DNA of 64,000 nucleotides from Mucidula mucida (lineage: Eukaryota > Basidiomycota > Agaricomycetes > Agaricales > Physalacriaceae), in assembly GCA_015501055.1 (NCBI GenBank), contig JADNYV010000083.1, forward strand, positions 83,373 to 147,372, read 5' to 3'. This document shows positions 35,769 to 46,442 of this stretch, one piece after another. A program made the position numbers and the translations under genes. The notes under the pieces were generated by a model that searched no databases, had not been told where the DNA came from, and saw only the letters and a list, made by a program, of their open reading frames with translations. Every line of letters starts with the position of its first letter. The stretch's first letter is position 1.

Positions 35769-37279
35769 GTGATTGGTCATTTACCAATATGCGCACAAAC
35801 AACAACAAAGACTCTGCTCTTTACCATCTCTTTGTTCCTCGCATTGTTCTCCGCCATTCCGTGCGCTATCTCCGTTTCCATCTCTCACTTGCATAAACCG
35901 CGGGTCCAAAACAATGCTGGAACTCTTCGTCGAATTCTCCTCCCCACCGCCTCCGAAGGCACTTCCTCGACGACTTCTCTACCGTCCATTTCTGAGAACA
36001 CCAGCCTTTCCGCTCGGTCAAATAGGACTTCACTTCTCAGTGACACATCGGCGAAGCGTACTACGCCGACTAGAATACTATACAGACACGCAGACTTTGT
36101 ATTTGGCCGTGTCCTTGGCGCTGGATCATATGGGCGGGTCCACATTGGTCTTCTCATTGTTGTCTATACTAACTCAATGCTAGTGCGGTCCACATATGAT
36201 GATACGCGCTATTTTGCCATCAAAGCCATAAACAAAGCCAGAGTCGTCCGGCGAAAACAAGCACACTATATTGTCAGAGAGGCCGGTATTCTCTCCTCCT
36301 TGCACAAGACCCAACGATGTCCATTCGTCGTCACGTTCTGGGCACGTTCCACGACTCGCAGCACGTCTATATGATAATGGAATTCGTGCAAGGAGGGGAT
36401 CTGTCCTCGCTCTTGAGGAAGTTCAAGGTGCGTGTCTGACGCTGGTTCAGAGTTGTTACGAACGTCTGATTGATCCTTAGCGTCTTGACGAACAGCACGC
36501 ACGGTTCTACGTCGCCGAGGTGTTTATGGCATTGGACTACCTTCACAGAAGAGACATCGTGCACCGAGACCTCAAACCTGCAAACATCCTCGTGTGCGCG
36601 GATGGACACATCAAATTAACGGACTTTGGGTTCGCGAAAAAGTGCTCTACTACGTCTACGATATGTGGTACTCCAAACTACATCGCGCCCGAGGTATGCC
36701 ATTGAGTGGACTTGTCCCCTTTCTTTAACGATATTGTGTACACCTCTGCAGATTCTTCGCAAAGCCGTCTATACACGGGCTGTTGATTACTACGCGCTGG
36801 GTGTGATACTGTATGAGCTGCTGGACGGGAAAACGCCTTTTCACACATGATCCGGTGGGCCCAAGGAGACGCTCGCTGTCCTCTACTACAAGGCACTCTT
36901 CGGGATGATCGTCTGGCCGTCACCGGACATCATCCTAACGGCGCCCAGCGCTTGATTACCCACCTGATGTGGAGAGATCCCGAGATGCGGTTGGGTAGCG
37001 GGGACCGTTGAGGTGTATGAACATCGGTGGTTTGCGAAGATAGATTGGTGGGCGATGTGGGCAAAAAAAGTCCCGCCGCCGCCGCTCATGTTGAACGTAA
37101 ACGATCCGAAAAGGTGAGTGTTGAGGTTTCTATGATGCGCTGACGTTAATCGGCCTAATTTCAATAGGATCTTCGAGGGAGAGTACTGTGCGCATTCGGA
37201 AGAGCGGTCATCGCAGTCGTTTGGTGATCTGTTTGACAATTTTGACTCCATCTTTGGATTTGAGTTGCCCCGGGAGTAG
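35769..37279 (+). pseudogene. PKA-like AGC protein kinase, right copy (frameshifts and stops)
   Basis: Exons ending 36147, then 36184-36427, 36481-36693, 36752-37113 and 37168-37279. This copy has an intact glycine-rich loop (VLGAGSYGRVHIG) and YDDTRYFAIKAINKARVV, where the left copy is broken. It lost one base near 36341 (TTCTGGG-CACG), putting exon 2 out of frame, has a TGA after GKTPFHT (about 36848), and carries further indels near 36950-37010 in the substrate-binding lobe. [18 protein letters not shown] and TPNYIAPEV are present. The two copies thus carry separate, non-overlapping damage. The upstream 100 residues start MIGHLPICAQ and include a hydrophobic stretch; the true start is unclear. 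Confidence 0.8.
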
Positions 37280-40200
37280 GCATGATATTTACTCTTTCAT
37301 CTTGCATTCTTTCATCCATAGCCTTTGCATTTCATCGAGCATTACAGCATTCTCATCCACACCACGTGTAGAATTAGCATTCGGATTCCTGTTATCTAAC
37401 GGTTAAGCTTTCAGTAAACTGTAGTTTGTATGCACAGACTCGCAACGTCAAGGCGGGAACCTTGGGCTGTCTAACTACTTCGGTTCGTGATATTGTGCTA
37501 CGGTACGGATACTTTACTACCAGGTGAGTACTCGGTTCTGGACGACCAGCTTGATGACAGAGGCGAATCACCCAAGCTTGACTCCAAGACTACTAAGGCT
37601 GAAGGAGCTCGTCCCCAGCGCACGGACATTGCCTTTGTTCATTGAACACGTCGTTGGGGAGTAAAAGAATGCCAACGGTCATGTGGACGTTCTGCTGACT
37701 CCAATCTTCTATCGTGCGTCAGCTATCTCGTACATTGTCGTCAATGATGATGCTGAGAGGCGGAGACTCTCTGAGAATGTACTCGAACCTTGAGAATGGT
37801 TTTCCTTCGGCCCTCCACTGCCGACAAGATTGGGGTTCGTCTGTTCATCATAACTCCCCAAAACTTCTGAGAACGTACTCGAAGAAATGTCCTCCCGGAC
37901 GCTCTCCGATTCTATCATACGCTATGTGTCCAACACATCATCATTGTATTCGGAGTTTCCTCGTATTCAAGGATCAAGACGAAGCTTGCCAGCCGGTCTT
38001 TCTACAGGTATCTTCTGTAGGCCGGTTAATTCACAGGACTTTGTTGTTCACCGGATCCATCTTTAGCTTCACCGGTGAGATCGTCTTCAGAAGGCGTGTC
38101 TCCCGATACGCGCGGATTGGAAGAATAAACCAAACTGGTTCTCTTTCTGTGATCCTCGCTTGATCTTTAGCAATGCGCTCAGTCATCGAATTGCGACACT
38201 CAGACGAATGTGTATGACCAATGGCTGATTCAACCTACTATGCGTTTCTTGATGCTTGGAAGTTGACTCAGTCCTTTAACATGCGCTTCCGACAATGATT
38301 AGATATCGAATTCAACTGTTGGCTCGCTAAGCCGGGCGCTGAATCTGATGCTACCCCACTCTCCGAGTCGCTCGAATAAATCAGGGTTGGGTGTTCAATG
38401 AAAGTGCTAAGATATCCTCACAGGGGGTACTCACTCGTAAACTAGGGAGAACACAACAATCTACAAATCCAGATTCCGAGGAGAGAAGGGGGGGTTCCGT
38501 ACGGCTATCACACAGTTGGTATGCACCTCTTCTCACGAGAACCCAATCATACAATACGCGCCACGGAAACTCTCCGTTATGCCTCCTGTTGGTGAGACGA
38601 CTCGGATTTTCGATCTCATGAAGAGACGTGTACCATTTAATAATGCGCCACCATCCTAGTTCTACTGCTTGGCAGCTTGCACGCGTTTACTACCTTCTCC
38701 GTCTATCCTTTCCTCTATAGTTTGCATCCGACTCAAGACCCAGGGCGAAGGTCAAGCAGAAATCGAGGGCGAAGCGGTTCGACCATATTGATTGAACTTG
38801 GCCAGCGCAAGTCTCACTGGCAGGGCGTCAATATCGCAATTGTTCTCTCCGTCGCGTATCTTGAGCTTGAGGTAAATCCTGTGCAACATGCCCATGAAGC
38901 CTTCGAGAGGAGGTGCATGTGTCCGCCGGCCCGGTATAGTGAAAGACGAAGAGTACCCGTCTATTTCTGCGGAACGACGGAACCAACGGGACATGTCGGA
39001 CGCAGCTGACTGTATCGTCAGATTGAATTATCCGAGTTGCAACGATAAGCATACCTTGGCGAGCGGAAGTTCCATCCTTGCTTCAATACACATGTCCTTG
39101 GCGCATTTCTTGTGATAGAGGCGAGTATTCATCAGATTCATAGTGAATCGAAACTACCGCTAGTCTATCCTATTCCTCTATAGGTAGTATCCGACACGAC
39201 CCATCGCGCCGAATCTTGAAGTTCACTAAGACATCAAGGGCGAGGCGATTGGTAGTAGTTGAATGAATTTGGACAGCTGTTCTCATTTTAATCCGGATCT
39301 CGACCAAGCTTGGTCGCTTCTTCATTAGTATCAGTAAAATCCTTTTCAGCATACCAAATATGTCGCCTGCAGACCGTAGAGCAAGAGTCACGCAGAGCCT
39401 GAAAAAGTGGGTTCGGCGCTTGAAGGGCGCGTATAGGTTCCATGAGGCTTTAAGATCCACGGATATGGCGAAGGCAGCTGACATTGGTTACAGTAGCGAG
39501 GAGGCCTCGTGGTGGGTGGCAGCTCGAAGGGAGGTGGCAGCTGCGGTACGCTCTGAACGATGCGTGTAGCTGAATGTCGCGTAGGTTATAGCTGCAACCG
39601 AGTCAAGTCGATTCAATTCGTACAACACGTGGATCTATAGCAATAGAGATATGATAACGCGAATCATAAGATATCGATTGCGGGGAAGTAAATAGTTGAG
39701 GGGCAGGTACGATGACGCATAGTTGTGCGACACGTAAAGACGAGGCAGTAGGTCATTGGGAAAACCTCTCAGCGGTGAATATAATCAGCAAAAGAAGGAG
39801 CTGATAAGTACATTTACTGTAGTCACTCGAGAAGAATGGAAACACGTACATTACAACGATGGACAATCTTCCACTCTGGTTTCAAGCAGACATTTCCCAC
39901 AGAAGCTGCTGCAGACATAAACACCGTATGTTGCAGTGGAAAGCAATCCTTGAAATCGGTGGGTTTCCCAATCAAGAAGGTCGTCCCGATCAGGAGACGG
40001 TTCTCGACCCAGCTTGCTCTCTTCTCCCATCAGTGTCTGACACGCTGTACACTCTGCTCAGGATTTCCGTATTTTCTAGGGCACACCCGACATTCAGGAT
40101 GGGATTCTATTGCGACATACTGTATGCCTGGCATTGGCATCGAGTTCCCCCCCCACAAAGTTTACGTCCAGGAGCCATCCCTGCCCGCCGGGACTATACC

Positions 40201-40326
40201 GCCTAAGCACGCCGTCTTATCGTTGCCTCAAGTTCTGCTAGCCGAGAGTGGGCATTACTAGGCGCGTTCTATCACATAATGCACATATAAAGGCAACAAC
40301 TTTCCATTTTATGCAGTATCGCAAAT

Positions 40327-43133
40327 ATGGTCAAGTTCTCCGCTGGCATGTGGGAGAATGCTCCACACGTCGCTATCAGCTGGGCGACAGAGATCGTGAA
40401 GAGTGAGGCTTTTGAAGATCGTATTCGATGTATCGCGGTGCGTTTGAGCCTATGCTTGGTCTCTAAACCTCCTTCTAACGGTTTTATGCATAGACCACGA
40501 AGCGGATACGCTCTCGCGGTGATACTTTAAACGCGGCTACGCTCACACTTGACTGTTCTTCTCCAATTCCCGATGTTATCCAATTCGAAGCGTGTCATTG
40601 GAAAGCGCACAAGCCTACCCTCCAAGGACCGCATTTCGAACTGTTTCCAGACGTAACGCGAAACAATCTGTGCGTCGTCCTGGCTAACCTTGGCTCATCT
40701 TACATTATGAAAACAGACTGCGTTCCGTCAAGACCACCTACGGATTCTTAGGTCGGAGTCTGAGCTAACACTCGCCACCGACACGCTGTCTGCTGTCTTC
40801 GACACGCGCCCGGGGCAGTTCAACTTTGGTGTACGTTCCCACAGCGCCGCGAATCCGACCAGTATCTCGCCAGTCGATGCGTCTGGGTATCTGCTCACAC
40901 ACTTTGGAGGGCGATCACTCGGATATGTGAAGCGCGATACCAACCTGGGACACCCTAATCTCAATCTTACCGATCCGGACAAGGGCGACATGTGGATGAC
41001 GGTGCAGTTTCAGACTTATGTGGGCGAAAAAATATACGGCTTGGGCGAACGATTTGGACCGTTCGTAAAAAATGGACAGGTTCGTGGTCGCTCCAATCAT
41101 TTGTTACTCAATGTCGAACGCGACGAACAGGCTGTTGAGATGTGGAATGAGAGTGGAGGGACGTCCTCTGAACTGGCGTACAAAAGTATTCCCTTTTTCC
41201 TCAGCTCGCGTGGGTACGGCGTGTTCGTTGCTTCTCTGGTTTCGTCAGCTTCGAGATTCAGAGCGAAAGTAAGCGATAGTGGTACTTCCGTTTCCGCAGA
41301 CGAATGATTCTTTGGACAGGTGCAAGTAGAATCAACATATCCGTCCCATTAGAAGCGATCTCGCTCTACATTGTACACGGCCCTACTCCAAAGGCAATCA
41401 TTGAGCGATATACAAGCATCACTGGACGCCCAGCACTTCCTCCACCTTGGACCTTTGACCTATGGCTTTCCACGTCGTTTACCACTGAATATGACGAGTC
41501 GACGGTTACGAGCTTCCTTCAAGGCATGCAGGATCGAGATATTTCTGTGGGAGTATTCCACTTTGATTCCTACTGGATGAAGGCATTCCAGTGGTGCGAT
41601 TTCGAGTTTGACAACAAGTTTTTCCCGGACGCGAAGGGACAGCTTTCGCGTCTGAAGGAGAAGGGGTACAAGGTCAGTCGCGAGTTTTATTCGAGTTTAG
41701 TGCACTCAAGAAGGAAAGATCTGCGTCTGGATCAACCCATACATTGCTCAGGAAAGCAAGATTTTCGATGAAGGCGTTAAAGGAGGCTTTTTTGTCAAGA
41801 AACAGGATGGGAGCGTATGGCAGTTCGATTATTGGGTTTGTGCCATTACGCTTCGAGACGTCTGTTCTGAGTAACGTTGTAGCAAGCGGGCATGGCCTTT
41901 GTCGATTTTACCAATCCCGCTGCATGCGCGTGGTACCAGTCCAAACTTGTTGCCCTCATGGATATGGGCGTCGATACTTTCAAGGTAACACCTCCCCCAA
42001 AAACTTTCGTCCTGACTGAACGCTTTCAGACCGACTTTGGCGAACGCATCCCAACGGCAATACGGTCTACTTCGATGGCTCGCATCCTGCCAAGATGCAC
42101 AACTATTATGCTTTCCTTTACAACAAAATCACATTCGAGGCCGTGGAGAAGTACAAGGGCAAGCATGAAGCGATTGTTTTTGCGCGCGCTGCGACGGCTG
42201 GTGGGCAGCGGTTCCCTGTGCATTGGGGTGGAGACCCGTTGTCGACGTTCGAGGCTATGGCGGAGACGTTGAGGGGCGGGTTGAGTTTGGGCGTGTCGGG
42301 GTTCGGGTACTGGGCGCATGATATCGGGGGATTCATGCACGATTTGGGTATGTTGCTTTACGATGCTTTACTTTATGCTGACGTCAAGCAGGTGGTGGAG
42401 GTTTTCATGGAGGCGTTGATCCCGCATTGTATAAACGGTGGTTCGCGTTTGGAGCGTTATCAAGTCATTCGCGGTTACATGGGAGTGGCAGTTATCGGGT
42501 GTGTTGAGTAGCGCTCGATGTACATAAAAGTTGACATTTCTTCAGGTGCCATGGCTCGTAGACGAAACTGGCGAAGCCGATCTAGTGCTGAAGAAATTCA
42601 TCGACCTCAAGCTTTCGCTCATGCCCTACCTCTACGCGACGGCTATCGACACCCACAAGACGGGTGTACCGATGATGCGCCCGCTCTTTATGGAGTTTCC
42701 CGAAGACCCCATTTGCTGGACGATTGACACGCAGTACATGCTCGGCGCCAACCTCATGGTGTGTCCCATCTTCAACCAGGCCGGGTCGGTGCAGTTTTAC
42801 GTCCCGGAGGGCAATTGGTACGGGATGGTGGATGGGAAAATGCGTAGGGGTCCGCGGTACTTCGTGGAGACGCATGATTTTATGAGTCTCCCTGTGTTGC
42901 TGCGGCCTGGGGGTGTGGTGGTACTGGGGAACTGCGATGGGGAGGCGTATGGGCGCAGGCTGGCTACGTATGATTATGCAAATGAGGTGAGGGTGATTGT
43001 TAATCCTGGGGATGGCGTGGTGGATGTCGAGGTGCGTGTGCCGGATAGTCGGAGTCTTGGGGATGATGCGGCTGTGCTGCGGGTGTGTGGGGATGCGAGT
43101 GGGGTTGAGGTGGTGGTTGTGGGGGTGAGTTGA
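40327..43133 (+). CDS. GH31 alpha-xylosidase (YicI-like), near-complete, two 1-base gaps
   Basis: Ten exons: 40327-40437, 40494-40652, 40717-41079, 41131-41268, 41320-41672, 41719-41835, 41883-41984, 42030-42347, 42392-42498 and 42546-43133, about 785 residues. Expected reaction: release of alpha-xylose (or alpha-glucose) from non-reducing ends, by retention. Visible: FSAGMW start, RGDTLN, GLGERFGPFVKNGQ, FHFDSYWMKAFQWCDFEFD, VWINPYIAQES, GMAFVDFTNP, TFK-TDFGER (nucleophile Asp), FPVHWGGD (acid/base Asp), GYWAHDIGGF, FGALSSHSRLHGSGSYR and MMRPLFMEFP. No signal peptide, so probably intracellular. One C is missing near 41236 (exon 4, after VFVAS) and one near 42051 (after GERIP), both in C runs. 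These are either sequencing errors or early pseudogenisation. Partial decayed copies lie at 1441, 17870, 24030 and 34290. Confidence 0.85.
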
Positions 43134-43469
43134 AGGGTGGGTATAGTGTTCAGATCGTTGGGTAGGGTAATTAATTGGCTCATGTATCAGTAGGTAAACT
43201 TTCTGCTTTCTCTCTCTCCTCTTGAGGAACTAAGACGTGCACATTTTCCAATATATCTGATGATTAGAACAAAGGTCCTTCGATAGAACACAAATAATCA
43301 CAATGTGAGGTACACGTATTCATGTAAGCTGTCACGAATGTGCGCAAGAAGTCATTCTTGAAATTATAAATAAAGCTTCAAAGATGTGGCGGGGGAATAG
43401 CATTTCATTATAAGCATGTTGCGCTTCCGGACAACGGTTTCTTATAAACACTAGTCCAGTCACGAAAAC
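43134..43469. other. 3' flank of GH31 gene
   Basis: AT-rich 3' flanking sequence with possible polyadenylation context near 43360 (ATTATAAATAAAGC). Nothing else recognised. Confidence 0.4.
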
Positions 43470-44060
43470 TGGAGGCCTCTCACTACTGTAACCACTTGTC
43501 AACTGCCGTCGCCATATCCATGAATATTACAGCCTCATGGTAACCTATTATGCGCCCTTCGAGCGCCGAACCCACTTTTCTTCAGGCTATCACTGCGGTC
43601 CTTGCGCTAGGCGACATATTTGGCATCCTGAAGAGATTGGACATCTTGTTCGACACCGAAGAAGCGAACGACGCCGATGTTCCTTTTAGGGTGGGGGTAA
43701 CAGGTTGTGCGCTGGCCAAGTTTGATACAGTTGTCGCTCTCCCACCAATTTCTTCTTGAACTTCGAGATTCGGTCCCGAGCCATTTCTGTTGTAACATTC
43801 TTGTTCCTGTAACGACTGAGTCGGATACAGCCTAAAGAAGAATATGGATCAGTCAGGAGAGGAAAAGAGACGCGTACACCAATGTCAAGTGGGTAAGTAG
43901 TAGTAGTAGTTCTGTCTAGAGAAGATTGAAGGAAACCGTATCATTTGCAGAAGACTGCGAGGTGATGCAAGCTTCAGAGACGCCGAAGTAAAATACAATC
44001 TACTTGGGCAGAAGTCGTATTCGTGACTGACGATGTTTCAGAGCTTTTCGTAGAAAGTAA
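43470..44060. repeat. Fourth copy of the head block of the GH31 upstream repeat
   Basis: GGCCTCTCACTACTGTAACCA, AGCCTCATGGTAACCTAT and GCGCCGAACCCAC match the blocks at about 19480, 26370 and (reverse) 39560-39330. This places copies of the same block in inverted orientation on both sides of the GH31 gene (39.0-39.56 kb reverse, 43.47-44.06 kb forward). The frame here (GDIFGILKRLDILFDTEEAND) differs from that in the other copies, so it is probably not coding. Confidence 0.6.
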
Positions 44061-44187
44061 ACTCACTAATATTCTCGATACGGTCCATATGATACGCACT
44101 CGAGAGCGCTGAGTAGTGACACCTCTTGACTCTTGAGGGAATAAGTCGAATTTCGCGGAACAAAAAAAAACATTAGACACTTCGAAG

Positions 44188-44256
44188 ACGACCGGCCTGT
44201 TTCGAGCAGGCGTATCTTGATCGTAACCGGGTGCTTTACCGCTAAGCTACGATCGT
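44188..44256 (-). ncRNA. tRNA-like element, copy d, with T9 terminator
   Basis: Shorter relative (69 nt) of the elements at 4.6, 6.1 and 15.1 kb. Acceptor-like stem ACGATCG/CGGTCGT, D-arm GCTT-AGCGGTA-AAGC and T-arm GCCTG-CTCGAAA-CAGGC are all well formed. The 20 nt between D- and T-arms (including TTACGAT) cannot form a five-base anticodon stem. Nine T residues on the minus strand at 44162-44170 follow about 17 nt after the 3' end, a good Pol III terminator. It lies downstream of, and on the same strand as, the truncated secreted-protein copy. Confidence 0.6.
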
Positions 44257-44458
44257 TGGCATTACCTCAGAGTATACTATATACAGGTAGATTGAATAGT
44301 GTACAGACAATCTCGTTGCAGCTAGCAAGTAAGAGACAGTCGCACTGTCACAGTAGAAGAAGAAGGGAGAAACACGTCATGGAGGGATGTGCAGTTTCAC
44401 GAAAACCCAAGAATTAAATTACCACAATCCAGACAGGTACAAAATAGAGCAGAACCAT

Positions 44459-44848
44459 CTACTTGTTGTAGTAGCAGATGTAGTGGTCTCCGCAAGGGCC
44501 GTCACCCGAGTTGGGATAATTGAAGCGCCAGCGGTCGCTGATAGAAATCAATCAGCCTCGCTTGCGCCGCATACAGAGAAATAGAACCTACCCTTCATCG
44601 ACCATGTCGTCGGGGTTGCCCCAGCTTTCATCACCGTGCCTGCTACCGCCCTTGCCAATGTAGCAAATGTCTATGGAAGGAGTTAGTTCAACATGACTGA
44701 CTGAGCGGCCGGCGTAGAACGACTTACAGTGTCCGGGGCAAGCATTAGGGTGGCCGTCAGTGGACCCAAAGTTCAACTTCCACCGGTCGCCTTGGTCAAC
44801 GACGAGGTCGGGGTTGCCATAAGAGGTCTCCCGCTTCGTGACCACGCT
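44459..44848 (-). pseudogene. Inverted copy of the secreted protein gene, lacking exon 1
   Basis: Exons 44848-44728, 44670-44592 and 44537-44459, with lengths identical to exons 2-4 of the gene at 45188 (121, 79 and 79 bp) and intact GT-AG sites and frame. The protein reads SVVTKRETSYGNPDLVVDQG, GDRWKLNFGSTDGHPNACPG, YICYIGKGG, WGNPDDMVDEGDRWRFNYPN and DHYICYYNK. Upstream, where the signal-peptide exon should be, the sequence is unrelated, although the acceptor with its T-run (44851-44865) is kept. Without a signal peptide the product would stay in the cytoplasm, if made at all. The high conservation suggests recent duplication or gene conversion with the head-to-head copy. Confidence 0.8.
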
Positions 44849-45095
44849 CTGAAAAAGAAAAAAAGGTAAGTTTCAGCCTTCAACCTCACTGTTTCATCTA
44901 CATATCTATTGTAGTACGCCCAGAATCGTTCACCGTACATATGCTCTCTCGCCTAACGAGACGTGTCTTGAAAAGGCGTTTTGGAATAAGGTGCTTAGTC
45001 CAAATGTTTTACCGACATTTACTGTGGCACTGCTCGAAATCCAGGCTGTTTCGTCTGCTCTCCACCTCTCGCGTTTGAGGGTTCTACAAACATGG

Positions 45096-45102
45096 TATAA
45101 AA
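45096..45102 (+). promoter_or_regulatory. TATA box of secreted protein gene
   Basis: TATAAAA, 86 bp before the ATG at 45188, preceded by pyrimidine-rich sequence. A CT-rich stretch between it and the ATG (45120-45185) resembles the CT blocks near transcription starts of highly expressed fungal genes. Confidence 0.7.
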
Positions 45103-45187
45103 GACTACTTGCTCTCAGAGGCTATTCTCCATCCTGCTTCCACTTCTTCGTTTGCAGTCTTTCTCATTCTCGACTTCATTTGACACC

Positions 45188-45716
45188 ATGCAATTCACCA
45201 TTTCCTTTGCTGCATTGATGACTCTTGCCTTGAGCGTCGTCGCTCTTCCCAGCCCGAACGTTGATACCGTACGTGAACGTCAATTGTATACGATCGAGAA
45301 CCAATACTTATCTTCGTTTTTTTTCCAGGGCATGGTCACGAAGCGGGAGACCTCTTATGGCAATCCAGACCTCGTCGTAGATCAAGGCGACCGGTGGAAG
45401 TTGAACTTTGGCTTTACTGACGGACACCTGAATGCTTGCCCTGGAAGTTGTAAGTCGTTCTACCCCGCCAGTCCTGAGTCCCGTCGATCTTACCTGATTC
45501 CATAGACATTTGCTATATTAGTAAGGGCGGTAGCAGGCACGGTGACGAAAGCTGGGGCAACCCAGATAACATGGTCGATGAAGGGTAGGTTCTATTTCAC
45601 TGTACGAAGGGAGGGCGAGGCTGATCTCGTCGATTAGCGACCGCTGGCGCTTCAACTACCCCAACTCGGGCGACGGTCCCTGCGGCGACCACTACATCTG
45701 TTACTACAACAAGTAG
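45188..45716 (+). CDS. Small secreted protein with two internal repeats and Kex2 site
   Basis: Exons 45188-45268, 45329-45449, 45506-45584 and 45638-45716, all GT-AG, give 119 residues. Residues 1-20 form a clear signal peptide (MQFTISFAALMTLALSVVA). A short propeptide follows and ends in a dibasic Kex2-type site at VTKR|ETS, leaving a mature protein of about 87 residues. The mature part is two related units. Unit 1 runs YGNPDLVVDQGDRWKLNFG...NACPG-YICYI and unit 2 WGNPDNMVDEGDRWRFNYPN...GPCGDHYICYY, each with two Cys. The linker KGGSRHGDES joins them. I do not recognise the family. A small all-beta, disulfide-stabilised extracellular protein (effector or antimicrobial type) is an inference from architecture only. 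Intron 1 follows the presequence, and the exon 3/4 boundary falls inside unit 2. Confidence 0.88.
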
Positions 45717-46099
45717 ATGTCCGTGACCGATGAATACCCTCCTAGCCTTTCTGTTGGATCTGTAATAATTTAATTCGTGCATCTAACTCGGTCAGAGTGA
45801 ATTGTCATTGATGTCTCTGGACGTTCAAGACAATAATCCGACGTACACTTGGCGCAATACATGGCGATTGAATACACTCGCTATTCACCCTCTTCTTGTG
45901 TTTCGGGCTCAGTGATATCTTACTATGCCTTTAGCGTGCATCGCCCAAGTGGCAAGGAAGAAGAAAGCACTTTGGAAAGCATAGTAAACTTACCTCGTAC
46001 AACTACGAGCAAGTAGTAAGAGAACATAATGAGGCTTGTAGCGCTTCAACGGGCCTGAAACGTTGTCCTCCCTAGGAAAACGTCCGTAGGCTGAGATGT
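45717..46099. other. 3' flank of secreted protein gene
   Basis: 3' untranslated sequence (TAATTTAATTCGTGCATC... near 45765), part of which is repeated at 48190-48245 downstream of the third remnant. Nothing else recognised. Confidence 0.45.
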
Positions 46100-46442
46100 C
46101 TGTCCTGTCTTACACGGATATCGCTCTCTTTCTCGCCACCGTTGTCTACCAGCCACTCCTTCACCCGCTTCTCTTTCTCTCCCTCAGCGAAGACGACGCT
46201 GTCCTTGGTACCATGCGACGAGCCAAATTGGGTTATGATCAGGATGCCGTGGTCGTCGTTCCCTCTGTAGTCGGGACCAGTGGACGGGTGCCCGCAAACA
46301 CCTGCGAGAACGTCCTTCTTGCCCTACTTGGCGAGCCAGTCATTAATAGGGAATTCGAGGCGCCAATTTTCTAACCCATTATCGTCAATCTGAAGGTTCT
46401 TCATGACGTGGCGCGCAGCCGGGAAACGGAGGTAGTATCCAG
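46100..46442 (-). pseudogene. Decayed copy of the MPNYFGGYY gene
   Basis: On the minus strand it reads MPNFLAGYYLRFPAARHVMK and then NLQIDDNGLENWRLEFPIND, followed by a stop in WLAK*GKKD where the other copy has LAKHAKKD. It continues DDHGILIITQF and EGEKEKRVKEWLVDNGG. It is the mirror copy of the gene at 53972-54434. It keeps a stretch (about 20 residues after KKDV) that is missing or altered in the other copy, so the ancestor was longer than either. Confidence 0.7.

Larger units (their letters stand above)
33560..41090. repeat. Right arm of inverted duplication 2
   Basis: Reverse-complement counterpart of about 17800-26300. Inner to outer it contains the GH31 upstream block (33560-34270), a decayed GH31 5' half (34290-35660), a decayed kinase (35769-37279), a mirror of 18481-22240 (37430-40320, for example CGTCGTTGGGGAGTAAAAG at 37649 and TTGCGACACTCAGACGAATG at 38191), and finally the start of the near-complete GH31 gene. 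Midpoints of matching anchors fall between 29.5 and 29.9 kb, so this is one arm of a mirrored block, not random scatter. Confidence 0.7.

Noticed and set aside
22399..37279. Annotating either kinase copy as functional
   Set aside because: Each has at least one frameshift and one stop inside conserved kinase motifs.
1441..41090. Repeat-induced point mutation (C to T) as the cause of decay
   Set aside because: Single CGA to TGA-type changes are seen (kinase exon 2, gag of copy 2), but transversions and indels are at least as common by eye. A RIP index calculation on aligned copies would be needed to claim it.
44459..45716. Calling the secreted protein a known killer or antifungal toxin
   Set aside because: Cys number and spacing do not match any toxin family I can recall, and the architecture alone does not show toxicity.
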